Below, one piece after another: positions 23,717 to 33,494 of a stretch of 64,000 bases of DNA (within the stretch, counting starts at the first letter, position 1; every line of letters begins with the position of its first letter). Origin of the DNA: Pseudaminobacter soli (ex Zhang et al. 2022) (lineage in GTDB: Bacteria; Pseudomonadota; Alphaproteobacteria; Rhizobiales; Rhizobiaceae); the NCBI RefSeq assembly GCF_014595955.1, contig NZ_JABVCF010000006.1, positions 248,001-312,000 on the forward strand. Direction: 5' to 3'. A model generated the notes under the pieces. That model had not been told where the DNA came from. It saw only the letters and a list, made by a program, of their open reading frames with translations, and did no database searches. A program made the position numbers and the translations under genes.

Positions 23717-24285
23717 GGCTGGGCCTCCGCCTCGCTCGGCACGCCTTGGGCGATCGGGGCCGGGAAGCTGACCTCGCCCATAAGGATCGCGTCGATCGAC
23801 TGGGCCTTGAGCCCGGCATTCAGCTCCGCGACATAATCGGCCAAGGCACTGGCCTGGGGCCAATCCCGAACGTCCGGCCGCACGTTTCGGGCCAGCGCGG
23901 CGGCCAATTCGGGTCTATTCCCGGCGTCCAGCGCCGCCGCATAGGCCGCGGTGCGGCCATAGAACATGCGCGCGAGTTTCTTCATGCGCTTCGGCACGCC
24001 GACATCGCTCACCCCGAGCTCGCGAATCGAGTGGTCGACCTCCTTGAAGAACTCGTCGATCAGTTCCTGAGCGATCTCCGCGGCAATGCCAGTCTCCCCT
24101 TTGAGCCGGTGCTGGAGGAGAAACATGTGGAGCGACAGCATCTCGAAACGGCCGAGCGGGGTATCGGGCACTTCCCAGACCGAATAAAGGAACTCGCGCC
24201 TAGCCGCTGCCACGATTTGCTCATACAGCGCGTCAACGATCTGACGGTTGCGGTTCCGCTCGCGGCCGAACAGACGTTGAAACAT
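23713..24285 (-). CDS. Ubiquinol-cytochrome c chaperone family protein (UQCC/CBP3)
   Basis: 190 aa from ATG 24285-24283 (MFQRLFGRERNRNRQIVDAL). Family features are ALYEQIVAAARREFLYS, VPDTPLGRFEMLSLHMFLL, FFKEVDHSIRELGVSDVGVP and KRMKKLARMFYGR. Homologues of mitochondrial CBP3/UQCC1 help cytochrome b maturation and bc1 complex assembly. It is translationally coupled to yceD and divergent from bamE. Confidence 0.88.
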   Translation of the reverse strand: MFQRLFGRERNRNRQIVDALYEQIVAAARREFLYSVWEVPDTPLGRFEMLSLHMFLLQHRLKGETGIAAEIAQELIDEFFKEVDHSIRELGVSDVGVPKRMKKLARMFYGRTAAYAAALDAGNRPELAAALARNVRPDVRDWPQASALADYVAELNAGLKAQSIDAILMGEVSFPAPIAQGVPSEAEAQP

Positions 24286-24434
24286 GATCTTATACTCCCC
24301 AGCCCAGAGCAGCGGGCTGGTCTTATTGCATCGTCGACCGGGCTGGTTTACCGCATTTGCGGTGTTGCACAAGGCGCGGCCGGATCAGGGATACCAGGGA
24401 GTTGTCGTTGAGGGCGAGGGAATTCAAGGGGGCG

Positions 24435-24917
24435 ATGATGACCCGGTCTATAGGAATCGCCGCAGCATTGGCAGGGGTGGCCGCGCTGTCGGCCTGCAAT
24501 TCCTCGAAGGTCATGGGTGATCTCTCCCCCGGAGAGACGCTGACCCAAGGCTACGTAATCGATCAGCAGCAGATCGATCAGGTGCCGGTCGGATCAAGCC
24601 GTGAGCAGGTGATTCTCGCGCTCGGCAGCCCATCCACCACCGCGACCTTCGACAACGAAGTGTTCTACTACATTTCTCAGAAGCGCCACCGCCCGGTGGC
24701 CTTCGCCAATGCCAAGCTCGTCGACCAGCACGTGCTTGCGGTCTATTTCGGCGGCGACGGCCGCGTCACCCAGATCGCCAATTACGGCATGAAGGACGGG
24801 AAAGTCTTCGACTTCGTCTCCCGCACCACGCCGACGGCGGGCAAGGACCAGAACTTCATCGGCCAGATCCTCGCCGGCGCGACGGGCCGTCCGCTCAGCC
24901 TGCCCGGGCAGCAATAA
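24435..24917 (+). CDS. bamE: Outer membrane protein assembly factor BamE (SmpA/OmlA)
   Basis: 160 aa from ATG 24435 (ATG 24438 is adjacent) with SD AAGGGGG. It is a lipoprotein: the signal peptide ends in lipobox LSAC (C21). The BamE domain has YVIDQQQIDQVPVGSSREQV, LGSPSTTATFDNEVFYYIS and QHVLAVYFGGDGRV. It is the small lipoprotein of the BAM complex at the inner leaflet of the outer membrane. Divergent from the UQCC gene, a conserved alphaproteobacterial pairing. Confidence 0.93.
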   Translation: MMTRSIGIAAALAGVAALSACNSSKVMGDLSPGETLTQGYVIDQQQIDQVPVGSSREQVILALGSPSTTATFDNEVFYYISQKRHRPVAFANAKLVDQHVLAVYFGGDGRVTQIANYGMKDGKVFDFVSRTTPTAGKDQNFIGQILAGATGRPLSLPGQQ

Positions 24918-24969
24918 GTCTGGCGTATCGATGGCATAAGCCGTGTACGCCTGTGACTGGATTCGTTTG

Positions 24970-25305
24970 ATGTCTCGCCTGTTGGCAGCAGTGCTGACAT
25001 TGGCAAGTGTCGTGTCTGCTGTCCTGACTTCAGTCGCCACGGCATCGAACATCGGATTCCTCCAGCCAACCGACGCATGGGGTTATCGCCCCGCAGGACA
25101 CGTCGCGGTGATCGAAAATCACCGCATCAAGCAATGCGGCAAGGAGGCGAACGGGCAGGCGATCACCTGCCCGCAGAGCCTAGCTGTCCTCCCAGCCGTC
25201 GTTTCATGCTGGCCCGATAAGCCGGCCGAGGCCTGCGGATCAACCATCGATTCGCATTTCGAAAGCAGCCACGCCGACGTCCGACTCCGACCTCCCAAAG
25301 CCTGA
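24970..25305 (+). CDS. Hypothetical exported protein, 111 aa
   Basis: From ATG 24970 the product has a plausible signal peptide (MSRLLAAVLTLASVVSAVLT, cleavage near ATA-S) and a mature part with four cysteines (CGKEANGQAITC, SCWPDKPAEAC) that could form two disulfides. No family is recognised and the RBS is weak. Codon use is moderately biased. It may be a real periplasmic protein, but support is limited. Confidence 0.4.
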   Translation: MSRLLAAVLTLASVVSAVLTSVATASNIGFLQPTDAWGYRPAGHVAVIENHRIKQCGKEANGQAITCPQSLAVLPAVVSCWPDKPAEACGSTIDSHFESSHADVRLRPPKA

Positions 25306-25404
25306 CCTTCGCGATTCGAAGCGCTGAGCGCCGCGCCATCGGCCGGCGTCCCAGCAGTCGCCAGCTCAATGGAAAGCGGTCGCACTGACCGCTGGAAGGT
25401 CTTC

Positions 25405-26079
25405 ATGTCGTCAACCGCAATCACCCGCCGGCACTGTGTGCTGGGCGCGACAAGCCTTGCGGCGCTTGCCCTGGGCGGATGCGTCTCCACCCCCGTCCCG
25501 GTCCCTGCACCAAAACAGCCGGAGGAAGAAAAGGTCCGCCCCGAGCTTCTGGGCTATGGGCCGCTTCCTCACGAGCGCTTTCCAGTGCGCGCCGCGCGAT
25601 TGGATCTCATCGATCCAAAATACTATCGCCAAATTGTCGAGGACCCGACCGGCGAACGCCCGGGCACGGTCGTGGTCGATACGCAAAGCCGCTTCCTGTA
25701 CTGGGTCATGCCGGGCGGCAAGGCGATGCGCTACGGCGTCGGCATCGGACGCGACGGCTTCGCCTGGGGCGGTCGCGCCATCATCGCATACAAGCGCGAG
25801 TGGCCACGCTGGACCCCGCCGGCGGAAATGATCCAACGCCAGCCGGACCTGGAAAAGTATCGCTACGGCATGGAGCCTAGCCTGACCAATCCGCTCGGTG
25901 CGCGGGCACTCTATATCCACCAGGACGGCAGGGACACCCTCTATCGCCTGCACGGCACGATGGAGGAGCATACGATCGGAAAGGCCATCTCGAGCGGCTG
26001 CGTACGCCTGCTCTTCCACGATGTGATCGATCTCCACGACCGCGTACGAGACGGGTCACCGATCCACGTCATACACTGA
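25405..26079 (+). CDS. L,D-transpeptidase (YkuD) lipoprotein
   Basis: 224 aa from ATG 25405, with GGAAGG upstream. Signal peptide with an Arg pair (TRRHCVLGATSLAALALGGC) and lipobox LGGC. The YkuD domain starts near PGTVVVDTQSRFLYWVMPGG and ends with the catalytic motif HGTMEEHTIGKAISSGCVRL, with nucleophile Cys in SGCVR. It would form 3-3 crosslinks in peptidoglycan or attach outer-membrane proteins to it. A second, shorter YkuD protein is encoded at 52405. Confidence 0.92.
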   Translation: MSSTAITRRHCVLGATSLAALALGGCVSTPVPVPAPKQPEEEKVRPELLGYGPLPHERFPVRAARLDLIDPKYYRQIVEDPTGERPGTVVVDTQSRFLYWVMPGGKAMRYGVGIGRDGFAWGGRAIIAYKREWPRWTPPAEMIQRQPDLEKYRYGMEPSLTNPLGARALYIHQDGRDTLYRLHGTMEEHTIGKAISSGCVRLLFHDVIDLHDRVRDGSPIHVIH

Positions 26080-26248
26080 CGCTGAGCGCACCGGGTGGGC
26101 TTTGCAATATGGTATGCCCCTCACCCGGCCTTGGATCTGCGGCGGGGTGAGACGGCACATGCGATCTACCCGCCCAAAAGGGCGGGCCCCGATCAGCGAG
26201 CCAGCGGTTGCCGATCTCGGACACCGCGCGGCCGCCCGCCGCAACCGT

Positions 26249-26908
26249 TCAGGCGGTCGGCTGCTTGGTCGTCCTCAGATAGGGCAGGACCGTCTCGTAG
26301 GCGCCGAACCGCCGCGCCGCGTCCTCATTGGAGACTGCGGCCGTGATGATCACATCCTCGCCCTGCTTCCAATTGGCCGGGGTGGCGACCTGATGTTTGG
26401 CGGTCAGTTGGATGGAGTCGATCGTCCGCAGGATCTCGTCGAAGTTGCGGCCGGTCGTCATCGGATAGCTGAGGATCAGCTTGATCTTCTTGTCCGGGCC
26501 GATGACGAACACCGAGCGGACCGTGGCGTTGTCGGCCGGCGTGCGGCCCTCCGAGGTGTCGCCTGCCCCTGCCGGCAGCATACCGTACAGCTTCGCGACC
26601 TTCAGATCCCGGTCGCCGATGAGCGGATATTTCACGACATGGCCGGTCGCGACCTTGATGTCGTCCTGCCACTTCTGATGGCTCTCGACCGGATCGACCG
26701 AGATGCCGATGATCTTGACGTTGCGCTTGCGGAACTCGTCTTCCAAGCCGGCCATCGCGCCCAGTTCGGTCGTGCAGACCGGCGTGAAATTCTTGGGATG
26801 GCTGAACAGGACCGCCCAGCCGTCACCGATCCAGTCGTGGAAATTGATGGTGCCCTGGGTCGTCTCTGCAGTGAAATCGGGCGCCGTGTCGTTGATGCGA
26901 AGGCTCAT
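26249..26908 (-). CDS. Peroxiredoxin, 1-Cys (Prx6) type
   Basis: 219 aa, beginning MSLRINDTAPDFTAETTQGT. The peroxidatic Cys45 lies in the Prx6 motif PKNFTPVCTTELG, and GISVDPVESHQKW and LPAGAGDTSEGRTPADNATV follow. There is no resolving Cys in the usual position, and the length (about 220) fits the 1-Cys class. It reduces hydrogen peroxide and alkyl hydroperoxides in the cytoplasm. It appears monocistronic, with SD AGGGAG upstream. Confidence 0.94.
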   Translation of the reverse strand: MSLRINDTAPDFTAETTQGTINFHDWIGDGWAVLFSHPKNFTPVCTTELGAMAGLEDEFRKRNVKIIGISVDPVESHQKWQDDIKVATGHVVKYPLIGDRDLKVAKLYGMLPAGAGDTSEGRTPADNATVRSVFVIGPDKKIKLILSYPMTTGRNFDEILRTIDSIQLTAKHQVATPANWKQGEDVIITAAVSNEDAARRFGAYETVLPYLRTTKQPTA

Positions 26909-27061
26909 GGCAAATCTCCCTTGTTGGGGTCAAATCCTCTTGCGCGGCCGCGCTGAATAGATCGCCAGGATGGAGCCTCTGGACATCAGGTTCAAGCAGG
27001 CGAACCACACGCGCGCAGCTACTTCGCGCAAAATACAACGTGTTCAGAGCGTTGTCGGCAG

Positions 27062-27094
27062 AAAAAAAGACCCGAGGGATCGCTCCCTCGGGTC
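27062..27094 (-). terminator. Rho-independent terminator of hppA
   Basis: On the minus strand an 11-bp stem (GACCCGAGGGA / TCCCTCGGGTC, 27084-27094 and 27069-27079, loop GCGA) is followed by seven T residues (27068-27062). It lies 22 bases after the hppA stop. This is the cleanest intrinsic terminator in the window. Confidence 0.9.
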
Positions 27095-27116
27095 CGGTAT
27101 TCGCGCTGTACTTTGC

Positions 27117-29258
27117 TCAGTGGTGCGCGAGCACGGCGAGCAGAAGCAGAGCGACGATGTTGGTGATCTTGATGGCCGGGTTGACGGCTGGTCCGGCGGT
27201 GTCCTTGTAGGGATCGCCTACGGTGTCGCCGGTGACCGAAGCCTTGTGCGCCTCGGAGCCCTTCACGTGCTTGACGCCGCCCTTGTCGACGAAGCCGTCT
27301 TCAAAACTCTTCTTCGCATTGTCCCATGCGCCTCCGCCGGAGGTCATGGAGATCGCGACGAACAGCCCGTTGACGATCACACCGAGGAGCGAGGCGCCGA
27401 GTGCGGCAAAGGCCGAAGCCTTGGATCCGGAGATCAGCAGCACGCCGAAATAGACGACCAGCGGCGCCAGGACCGGCAGGAGCGACGGAACGATCATCTC
27501 CTTGATTGCCGCCTTGGTGAGCAGGTCGACCGCGCGGGCATAGTTCGGCTTGGCCGTGCCCTGCATGATGCCGGGGTTCTCGCGGAACTGCTTGCGCACT
27601 TCCTCGACGATCGAACCGGCGGCACGGCCTACCGCCGTCATCGCGATGCCGCCGAACAGGTAGGGGATCAGTCCGCCGAAGAGCAGCCCGGCCACGACGT
27701 AGGGGTTGGACAGGTCGAAGGAGACCGTTCCGACATCCGAGAAGTAGGGGAACTGCGTCGGGTTCTGCGCGAAGTACTGCAGGTCGTAGCTGTAGGCGGC
27801 GAAGAGCACCAGCGCGCCGAGACCGGCGGAGCCGATTGCGTAGCCCTTGGTGACGGCCTTGGTGGTGTTGCCGACCGCGTCGAGCGCGTCGGTGGATTGC
27901 CGGACCTCCTTGGGCAGGCCGGACATTTCGGCAATGCCGCCGGCATTGTCGGTGACCGGACCGAAGGCGTCGAGCGCCACGATCATGCCGGCGAGGCCGA
28001 GCATGGTGGTGACGGCGATCGCCGTGCCGAACAAGCCGGCCAACTGGTAGGTGGCGATGATGCCGCCGACGATGACGATCGCGGGCAGCGCCGTCGCTTC
28101 CAGCGAGACGGCGAGGCCCTGGATGACGTTGGTGCCGTGGCCGGTCACCGAGGCCTGGGCGATCGAGTTCACTGGCCGCTTGTTGGTGCCAGTGTAGTAC
28201 TCGGTGATTACGACGATCAAACCGGTCACCAGTAGGCCGACGAGGCCGCAGATGAACAGGTTTGTGCCGGTGACGGCGATGCCGCCCGCCGTGCCGATCT
28301 CGCCCCACCCTATGGTGAGCGAGGTGGCGGCGCCGAGGCCGATGATCGACAGCAGGCCGGTGACGATCAGGCCCTTGTAGAGGGCGCCCATGATCGAGCC
28401 GTTGGCGCCGAGCTTCACGAAGAAGGTGCCGACGATGGAGGTGATGATGCAAGCACCGCAGATCGCCAGCGGATAGAGCATCGCGCTGCCGAGCACGGCG
28501 GTACCGCCGAAGAAGATCGCGGCAAGCACCATGGTCGCGACCACTGTGACCGCATAGGTCTCGAACAGGTCGGCTGCCATGCCGGCGCAGTCGCCGACAT
28601 TGTCGCCGACATTGTCGGCAATCGTCGCTGGATTGCGCGGATCGTCCTCGGGGATGCCGGCTTCGACCTTGCCGACGAGGTCACCGCCGACGTCCGCACC
28701 CTTGGTGAAGATGCCGCCGCCGAGACGCGCGAAGATGGAGATCAGCGAAGCGCCGAAGCCCAGCGCCACGAGGGCGTCGATGACCTGACGGTCAGCCGGC
28801 GCATAGCCCAGCGGGCCGGTGAGGATCCAGTAGTAGACCGAGACGCCGAGCAGAGCGAGGCCGGCAACCAGCAGCCCGGTGATCGCGCCGGACTTGAAGG
28901 CAATGTCGAGACCAGCCGCCAAGCTGTTGGAGGCGGCCTGGGCGGTGCGGACGTTGGCGCGCACCGAAACATGCATGCCGATGAAGCCGGCCGCACCTGA
29001 AAGCACGGCACCGATCAGGAAGCCGATCGCGGCGGTGCCGGAAAGCAGCCACCATGCAAGCAGAAAGACGACCACGCCGACGATGGCGATGGTGGTGTAT
29101 TGGCGGGCCAGATAAGCCTGCGCACCCTCCCGGATGGCGCCGGCGATTTCCTGCATGCGTGCATTTCCCTGGTCGGAGGCAAGCACCGACTGAGTCGCCC
29201 AGACCGCGTAGGCAACGGAAAGCAGACCGCAGGCTATGACGACGTAAAGCATTGTCAT
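27117..29258 (-). CDS. hppA: Membrane-bound proton-translocating pyrophosphatase, K+-independent type
   Basis: 713 aa with about 16 membrane segments. The catalytic loop is [20 protein letters not shown], then [19 protein letters not shown]. The segment [16 protein letters not shown] carries Lys where K+-dependent enzymes have Ala (GNTTAA), which marks the K+-independent class. It couples PPi hydrolysis to H+ export, or in acidocalcisomes to acidification. It has its own terminator (27062) and an upstream region with 11-bp direct repeats (29386-29428). Confidence 0.95.
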   Translation of the reverse strand: MTMLYVVIACGLLSVAYAVWATQSVLASDQGNARMQEIAGAIREGAQAYLARQYTTIAIVGVVVFLLAWWLLSGTAAIGFLIGAVLSGAAGFIGMHVSVRANVRTAQAASNSLAAGLDIAFKSGAITGLLVAGLALLGVSVYYWILTGPLGYAPADRQVIDALVALGFGASLISIFARLGGGIFTKGADVGGDLVGKVEAGIPEDDPRNPATIADNVGDNVGDCAGMAADLFETYAVTVVATMVLAAIFFGGTAVLGSAMLYPLAICGACIITSIVGTFFVKLGANGSIMGALYKGLIVTGLLSIIGLGAATSLTIGWGEIGTAGGIAVTGTNLFICGLVGLLVTGLIVVITEYYTGTNKRPVNSIAQASVTGHGTNVIQGLAVSLEATALPAIVIVGGIIATYQLAGLFGTAIAVTTMLGLAGMIVALDAFGPVTDNAGGIAEMSGLPKEVRQSTDALDAVGNTTKAVTKGYAIGSAGLGALVLFAAYSYDLQYFAQNPTQFPYFSDVGTVSFDLSNPYVVAGLLFGGLIPYLFGGIAMTAVGRAAGSIVEEVRKQFRENPGIMQGTAKPNYARAVDLLTKAAIKEMIVPSLLPVLAPLVVYFGVLLISGSKASAFAALGASLLGVIVNGLFVAISMTSGGGAWDNAKKSFEDGFVDKGGVKHVKGSEAHKASVTGDTVGDPYKDTAGPAVNPAIKITNIVALLLLAVLAHH

Positions 29259-29385
29259 TGCCGATTCCCTGATGATTGCCCGGAAAGCTCCTCCCCCCGG
29301 GCTTCGAGGCGGGGCCGATTCCCGGGCAGGGTGCCGGCCAATCGCACCGCAAAATGCGAAAGTCAGCCGCTATCGTCAAGGTTTC

Positions 29386-29428
29386 GTTTAGGTTTTGCCC
29401 AAGTCTTGCCCAAATCGGTTTAGGTTTT
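29386..29428. repeat. Direct repeats upstream of hppA
   Basis: GTTTAGGTTTT occurs at 29386-29396 and 29418-29428, and TTGCCCA occurs twice between them. The block lies 128-170 bases upstream of the hppA start and just inside the MFS-side of the gap. It may be a regulator binding array or promoter of hppA (the minus strand) or chance. The rest of 29259-29454 shows no gene. Confidence 0.4.
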
Positions 29429-29454
29429 ACTTGGCCATGAGTTGGCTCAGAGGA

Positions 29455-30657
29455 TCATGCCACCACCGCTTTGCGCCGCGTCAGCGCGAGCAGGCCCAGC
29501 GCACCGAGGCATAGAAGCACCACCGGGAAGATGATCCAGTTCAGCATCTCCCAGCCCCAGGCGTTGTAGACCGCGCCTGACATCAGCGAACCGAAAGCGA
29601 CAGAACCGAACAGGATGAGATCATGCAGGCCCTGCACCTTGCCCTTCTCGGACGGCGTGTAGGTCTCGGCCACCATTGCCGTGGCGCCGATGAAACCGAA
29701 GTTCCAGCCGAGCCCCAGCAGGATCAGCGACGCCCAGAACTGCCAGAGCGCAATCCCGGACAGCGCGACAATGCCGCATCCGACCAGCAGGACGAGCCCG
29801 AGGGCGACGATGCGCTCCACACCGAAACGCTGGATCAGTGCGCCGGTGATGAAGCTCGGGCCGAACATCGCCATCACATGCCAGGAGATGCCGAGCGTCG
29901 CCTCGTCCGGCGAGAAGCCGCAGCCCACCATGGCGAGCGGCGCGCCCGTCATGACGAAGCTCATCAGCGCGTACGACCCGACGCCGCACAGGAGACCAAC
30001 CATGAAACGGGGCTGACGAACGATCTCGGAAAGGGGCCGAGCCGGCGTGTCTGCCTCGGCACCATGGGAATGGCGGCTGTCGCGCACTCTCAAGAAGGAC
30101 AGGATGATCGCGCCGACGATTGCAATTCCGATAAGCGCGGCAAAGGAGCCGGCGAACATTACCGGCGCCAGGAGTTCGCGCGTGAAGATGACGATCTGCG
30201 GACCGATGATTGCGGTGACGAGTCCGCCGGCCAGCACGAAGGAGATCGCCTTCGGCTTGAACTGCGGCGGCGCATTGTCAGCCGCGGCGAAGCGGAACTG
30301 CTGCACGAATGCGCCGCCGACGCCGATGACGAGAAGGCCGATGGCGAAAAGCCAAAAGCCGCCCTGAAACAGCGCAAAGGTCGCCGTCGCTCCGCCAAGC
30401 CCGGTAATGAGCGTGCCGAGTTGAAAGCCGTTCTTCTGACCGACCGCCTTGATCAGCGCCGCCGCCGGAAGCGCGCCCAGTGCCACGCCGAGATTGAAGC
30501 CGGTGACCGGCGCGGTGGCGAGCGACTTGTCGGGACCGAGGAGATAATGCCCGGCGAGCGCGCCGATCGAGATGGCGATCGGCCCGGCCGAGCCGAGGAT
30601 CGCCTGCGCGGACGCGAGGATGAGCGCCGTCCGCCTCGCTTCCCTCTCTGCACTCAT
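29455..30657 (-). CDS. MFS transporter
   Basis: 400 aa with 12 predicted membrane helices. Helix 1 is ALILASAQAILGSAGPIAIS; the central cytoplasmic loop is RVRDSRHSHGAEADTPARP. The start ATG overlaps the nusB stop by one base (TGATG), so the gene is coupled to the rib-nusB operon. Homologues include rhizobial YfcJ/drug-type MFS carriers. The riboflavin context makes a role in flavin or precursor transport conceivable, but no specific signature supports it. Confidence 0.85.
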   Translation of the reverse strand: MSAEREARRTALILASAQAILGSAGPIAISIGALAGHYLLGPDKSLATAPVTGFNLGVALGALPAAALIKAVGQKNGFQLGTLITGLGGATATFALFQGGFWLFAIGLLVIGVGGAFVQQFRFAAADNAPPQFKPKAISFVLAGGLVTAIIGPQIVIFTRELLAPVMFAGSFAALIGIAIVGAIILSFLRVRDSRHSHGAEADTPARPLSEIVRQPRFMVGLLCGVGSYALMSFVMTGAPLAMVGCGFSPDEATLGISWHVMAMFGPSFITGALIQRFGVERIVALGLVLLVGCGIVALSGIALWQFWASLILLGLGWNFGFIGATAMVAETYTPSEKGKVQGLHDLILFGSVAFGSLMSGAVYNAWGWEMLNWIIFPVVLLCLGALGLLALTRRKAVVA

Positions 30658-31154
30658 CAGGCCGGCTTTCCGCGTCCCTCGTTGCGCAGCCGGCGGGCGA
30701 TGCGGTCGAGAACCGCATTCACCAGCTTGGGCTCCTCATCTTCGTAGAAGGCTTTTGCGATATCGACATATTCCGACACGATCACCGCAACGGGAACGTC
30801 GGCCCGCTCCAACAACTCGTAGGCGCCAGCGCGCAGAATGGCGCGCAGCGTGGAGTCCAGTCGGGAGAGCGGCCAGTCCTCGGTGAGCGCCTGGCGGATC
30901 ACCGGGTCGATCGTCTTCTGATTCTCGACGACGCCGGACAGGATAGCGCGGAACCATTGCGCATCCGCCTCCCGGTACGTCGCCCCGTCGACTTCCTTGC
31001 CGAGCCGGAAGGCCTCGTATTCGGCGGCGATCTCCAGCAGGCCGACGCCCGCCACATCCATCTGGTACAGCGCCTGAACGGCGGCCAGGCGGGCGACGCC
31101 GCGCTTATTGGCCTGACGTACAGGCTGCTCGACACGACCTGCAGGTTTGGACAC
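30657..31154 (-). CDS. nusB: Transcription antitermination factor NusB
   Basis: 165 aa. The NusB fold is recognised by [60 protein letters not shown] and [20 protein letters not shown]. It binds boxA RNA with NusE during rRNA transcription. The order ribD-ribE-ribH-nusB is conserved in Proteobacteria; ribH ends 2 bases before its start. Confidence 0.95.
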   Translation of the reverse strand: MSKPAGRVEQPVRQANKRGVARLAAVQALYQMDVAGVGLLEIAAEYEAFRLGKEVDGATYREADAQWFRAILSGVVENQKTIDPVIRQALTEDWPLSRLDSTLRAILRAGAYELLERADVPVAVIVSEYVDIAKAFYEDEEPKLVNAVLDRIARRLRNEGRGKPA

Positions 31155-31156
31155 GA

Positions 31157-31648
31157 TCAGCGCGCTCCGAGCCGGTCGCGAATGGCGATCATGGTCAAGG
31201 CAGCGCGAGCCGCGAAACCGCCCTTGTCGCCTTCCGTGCGGCGGGCACGCGCCCAGGCCTGCTCCTCGTTCTCGGTGGTCAGGATGCCATTGCCTATCGC
31301 CAGCGATTCGTCGACCGCAAGATCCATCAGGGCGCGCGAGGATTCGTTGGCGACGATGTCGAAGTGATAGGTATCGCCACGGATCACCACGCCGAGCCCG
31401 ACGAAGCCGTCATAGACGGTGCCTCCCTCCTCCTCGCCATCGAGAGCGAACGAGATCACAGCGGGAATCTCCAACGCGCCAGGCACCGTCACCACGTCAT
31501 ACGTGGCGCCTGCCTCGTCCAGCGCGGCCTTGGCGCCCTCCAGCAGGGCGTCCGCGAGCGCGTCGTGGAAGCGCGCCTCGATGATAAGCAGGTGGGCGGA
31601 CTCCTTCGGTCGAAGGAACCCCTTGCCCTGGTCAGAAATGCCAGCCAT
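31157..31648 (-). CDS. ribH: 6,7-dimethyl-8-ribityllumazine synthase
   Basis: 163 aa from ATG 31648-31646, chosen because SD GGAGA precedes it; an ATG at 31672 is in frame. Family segments are [58 protein letters not shown] and [17 protein letters not shown]. It condenses the ribityl-aminouracil with the 4-carbon butanone phosphate in the penultimate riboflavin step. Part of the nrdR-ribD-ribE-ribH-nusB transcription unit, although 98 bases separate it from ribE. Confidence 0.95.
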   Translation of the reverse strand: MAGISDQGKGFLRPKESAHLLIIEARFHDALADALLEGAKAALDEAGATYDVVTVPGALEIPAVISFALDGEEEGGTVYDGFVGLGVVIRGDTYHFDIVANESSRALMDLAVDESLAIGNGILTTENEEQAWARARRTEGDKGGFAARAALTMIAIRDRLGAR

Positions 31649-31746
31649 GTCGGTCTCCGGGTCGCCGGTCATCTAGGCCGAACCGCCCCCCACGGCAAGC
31701 GCTTCGTGGTTGAAGAATGTTCAAGCCTTCGAGCGCCCTTCGAGAC

Positions 31747-32364
31747 TCACAACCCCTCCCGCGCCGCCTCCGCCAGCCGGGCCGCATAGCGGGCCATGGT
31801 ATCGATTTCCAGATTGACGCGGTCGCCGACCTGCCGCTCGCCCCAGGTCGTCACCGCGAGCGAGTGCTGGATAAGAAGCACGTCGAAACGCGTTCCCTCC
31901 ACCTTGTTGACCGTCAGGGACGTGCCGTCGAGCGCCACCGAACCCTTCGGCGCAATGAACTTCGCCAGAGCTGCGGGAGCCTCCAGAGTGAAACGGACCG
32001 CCTCACCCTCTTCCTCGCGCGCCACGATCTCCGCCGTCCCGTCGACATGGCCGGAGACGATGTGCCCGCCGAGTTCGTCGCCGATCTTCAGGGCGCGCTC
32101 GAGATTGACATGAGTGCCGGACTTCCAGTCCGACGCGGTCGTGAGCCGTAGCGCCTCTTCCCAGGCCTCCACCTCGAACCAGCGCTCGTTTGAGCCTTCG
32201 GCCGGCAGGGCTACGACAGTGAGGCACACGCCGCCGGTGGCGATCGAAGCTCCCATCGCGATCGTGCGCGGATCGTAGGTTGTGCGCACCCGCAGGCGCA
32301 CGCCCTTCGGCAGCGGACGAACATCCTCGATGGCGCCAATGTCGGTGACAATGCCCGTGAACAT
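31747..32364 (-). CDS. ribE: Riboflavin synthase, alpha subunit
   Basis: 205 aa starting MFTGIVTDIGAIEDVRPLPK, the diagnostic opening. The duplicated barrel is visible as two lumazine-protein modules, with GASIATGGVCLTVVAL in the first and GSVALDGTSLTVNKVEGTRF in the second. It dismutates two lumazine molecules to riboflavin. Its start overlaps the ribD stop by one base. Confidence 0.95.
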   Translation of the reverse strand: MFTGIVTDIGAIEDVRPLPKGVRLRVRTTYDPRTIAMGASIATGGVCLTVVALPAEGSNERWFEVEAWEEALRLTTASDWKSGTHVNLERALKIGDELGGHIVSGHVDGTAEIVAREEEGEAVRFTLEAPAALAKFIAPKGSVALDGTSLTVNKVEGTRFDVLLIQHSLAVTTWGERQVGDRVNLEIDTMARYAARLAEAAREGL

Positions 32365-33491
32365 CAGGAGGTCCTTTCGTATTCGATCAGCCGGTCCTTG
32401 CCATAGCTGGCGGTGCGCACAGCTTCGAAGCCGGGCGGAATCGAGTTCTCGTTGATCGGGGAGGCAATGCCGTCGGTACCAACCTGCGCGTCCCCCGTGA
32501 ACAGTGCGATCCGGTCCACCAGCCCTGCATCCAGGAAACGGCGTGCGGTTTCGGCCCCGCCCTCCAGCAGGACGCTCTTCAGCCCGATGACGCCTAGGAC
32601 GCGAAGAATCTCGACCGGATCGAACCGCCCCTTGTAATCCGACCCGATGGTTCGAATGTCGGCGCCGCGTTCCTTGAGTGCATCGAGGCGACGCCGATCG
32701 GCCTTCGCACTCGCCAGCATCAGGACACGGGGCGGCGCCGCGTCGTCGAAGAGCCTCGAGGCTGGTGGCGTTCGCAAGAAGGGATCGATGATAACCCGCG
32801 TCGGAGAGCGCGTCTCAAGCCCAGGCAGGCGCACATTGAGCAGGGGATCGTCGGCGACCGCCGTGCCGACCCCGACCATAATTGCCTCGTGCTCGACGCG
32901 CATCATCTGCACGGCTCGGCGAGCGGTTTCGCCGGTGATCGGCACCTGCCCGGCGCCGCTGCGCCCGATCATGCCGTCCGCCGAGACGGCCATCTTGAGC
33001 GTCAGCCAGGGCCGCCCCCTGCCCTTCAGCGACAGGAACCCCGCCATCGCATGGCGCGCCTCGTCTTCGAGGCAGCCGCTCGCCACTTCGATGCCCGCCT
33101 GCCGCAAGATGGAGACCCCTCGCCCCGCGACACGCTTGTCGGGGTCGAGCGCGGCGATCACCACGCGAGAGACCCCGCATGAGACAAGCGCATCGGCGCA
33201 AGGGGGCGCCTTGCCGATGTGCGAACAGGGCTCCAGCGTCACATAGGCGGTCGCGCCGCGCGCTGCCTCGCCTGCCTCACGGAGTGCGACCAGTTCCGCA
33301 TGGGGGCGGCCGCCGAACGCGGTGACGCCGCGCCCCACGATCACCGGATCGCCCGCGCCCTGGCGCACGATCAGCGCGCCGACGGACGGGTTCTCTCCCG
33401 TGAGGCCGCGATTCCAGAGGGACAGGCGGATCGCCGCCGCCATGAAGCGCCGGTCCGTCTCCGTCCATTCAGCCGATTGCCCGCCCGACAT
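32364..33491 (-). CDS. ribD: Bifunctional riboflavin deaminase/reductase
   Basis: 375 aa. The N-terminal deaminase domain has the zinc motif HAELVALREAGEAA and TLEPCSHIGKAPPCADALV. The C-terminal reductase begins with RPWLTLKMAVSADGMIGRSG and continues with ILRVLGVIGLKSVLLEGGAE. It carries out the second and third steps of riboflavin synthesis. nrdR precedes it by 3 bases. Confidence 0.95.
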   Translation of the reverse strand: MSGGQSAEWTETDRRFMAAAIRLSLWNRGLTGENPSVGALIVRQGAGDPVIVGRGVTAFGGRPHAELVALREAGEAARGATAYVTLEPCSHIGKAPPCADALVSCGVSRVVIAALDPDKRVAGRGVSILRQAGIEVASGCLEDEARHAMAGFLSLKGRGRPWLTLKMAVSADGMIGRSGAGQVPITGETARRAVQMMRVEHEAIMVGVGTAVADDPLLNVRLPGLETRSPTRVIIDPFLRTPPASRLFDDAAPPRVLMLASAKADRRRLDALKERGADIRTIGSDYKGRFDPVEILRVLGVIGLKSVLLEGGAETARRFLDAGLVDRIALFTGDAQVGTDGIASPINENSIPPGFEAVRTASYGKDRLIEYERTS

Positions 33492-33494
33492 GGC

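Noticed and set aside
26102-26956. A 284-codon plus-strand open frame opposite the peroxiredoxin
   Set aside because: The minus strand encodes a clear Prx6 with PVCTTE; the plus-strand translation has low-complexity Asp/Arg content and no RBS.
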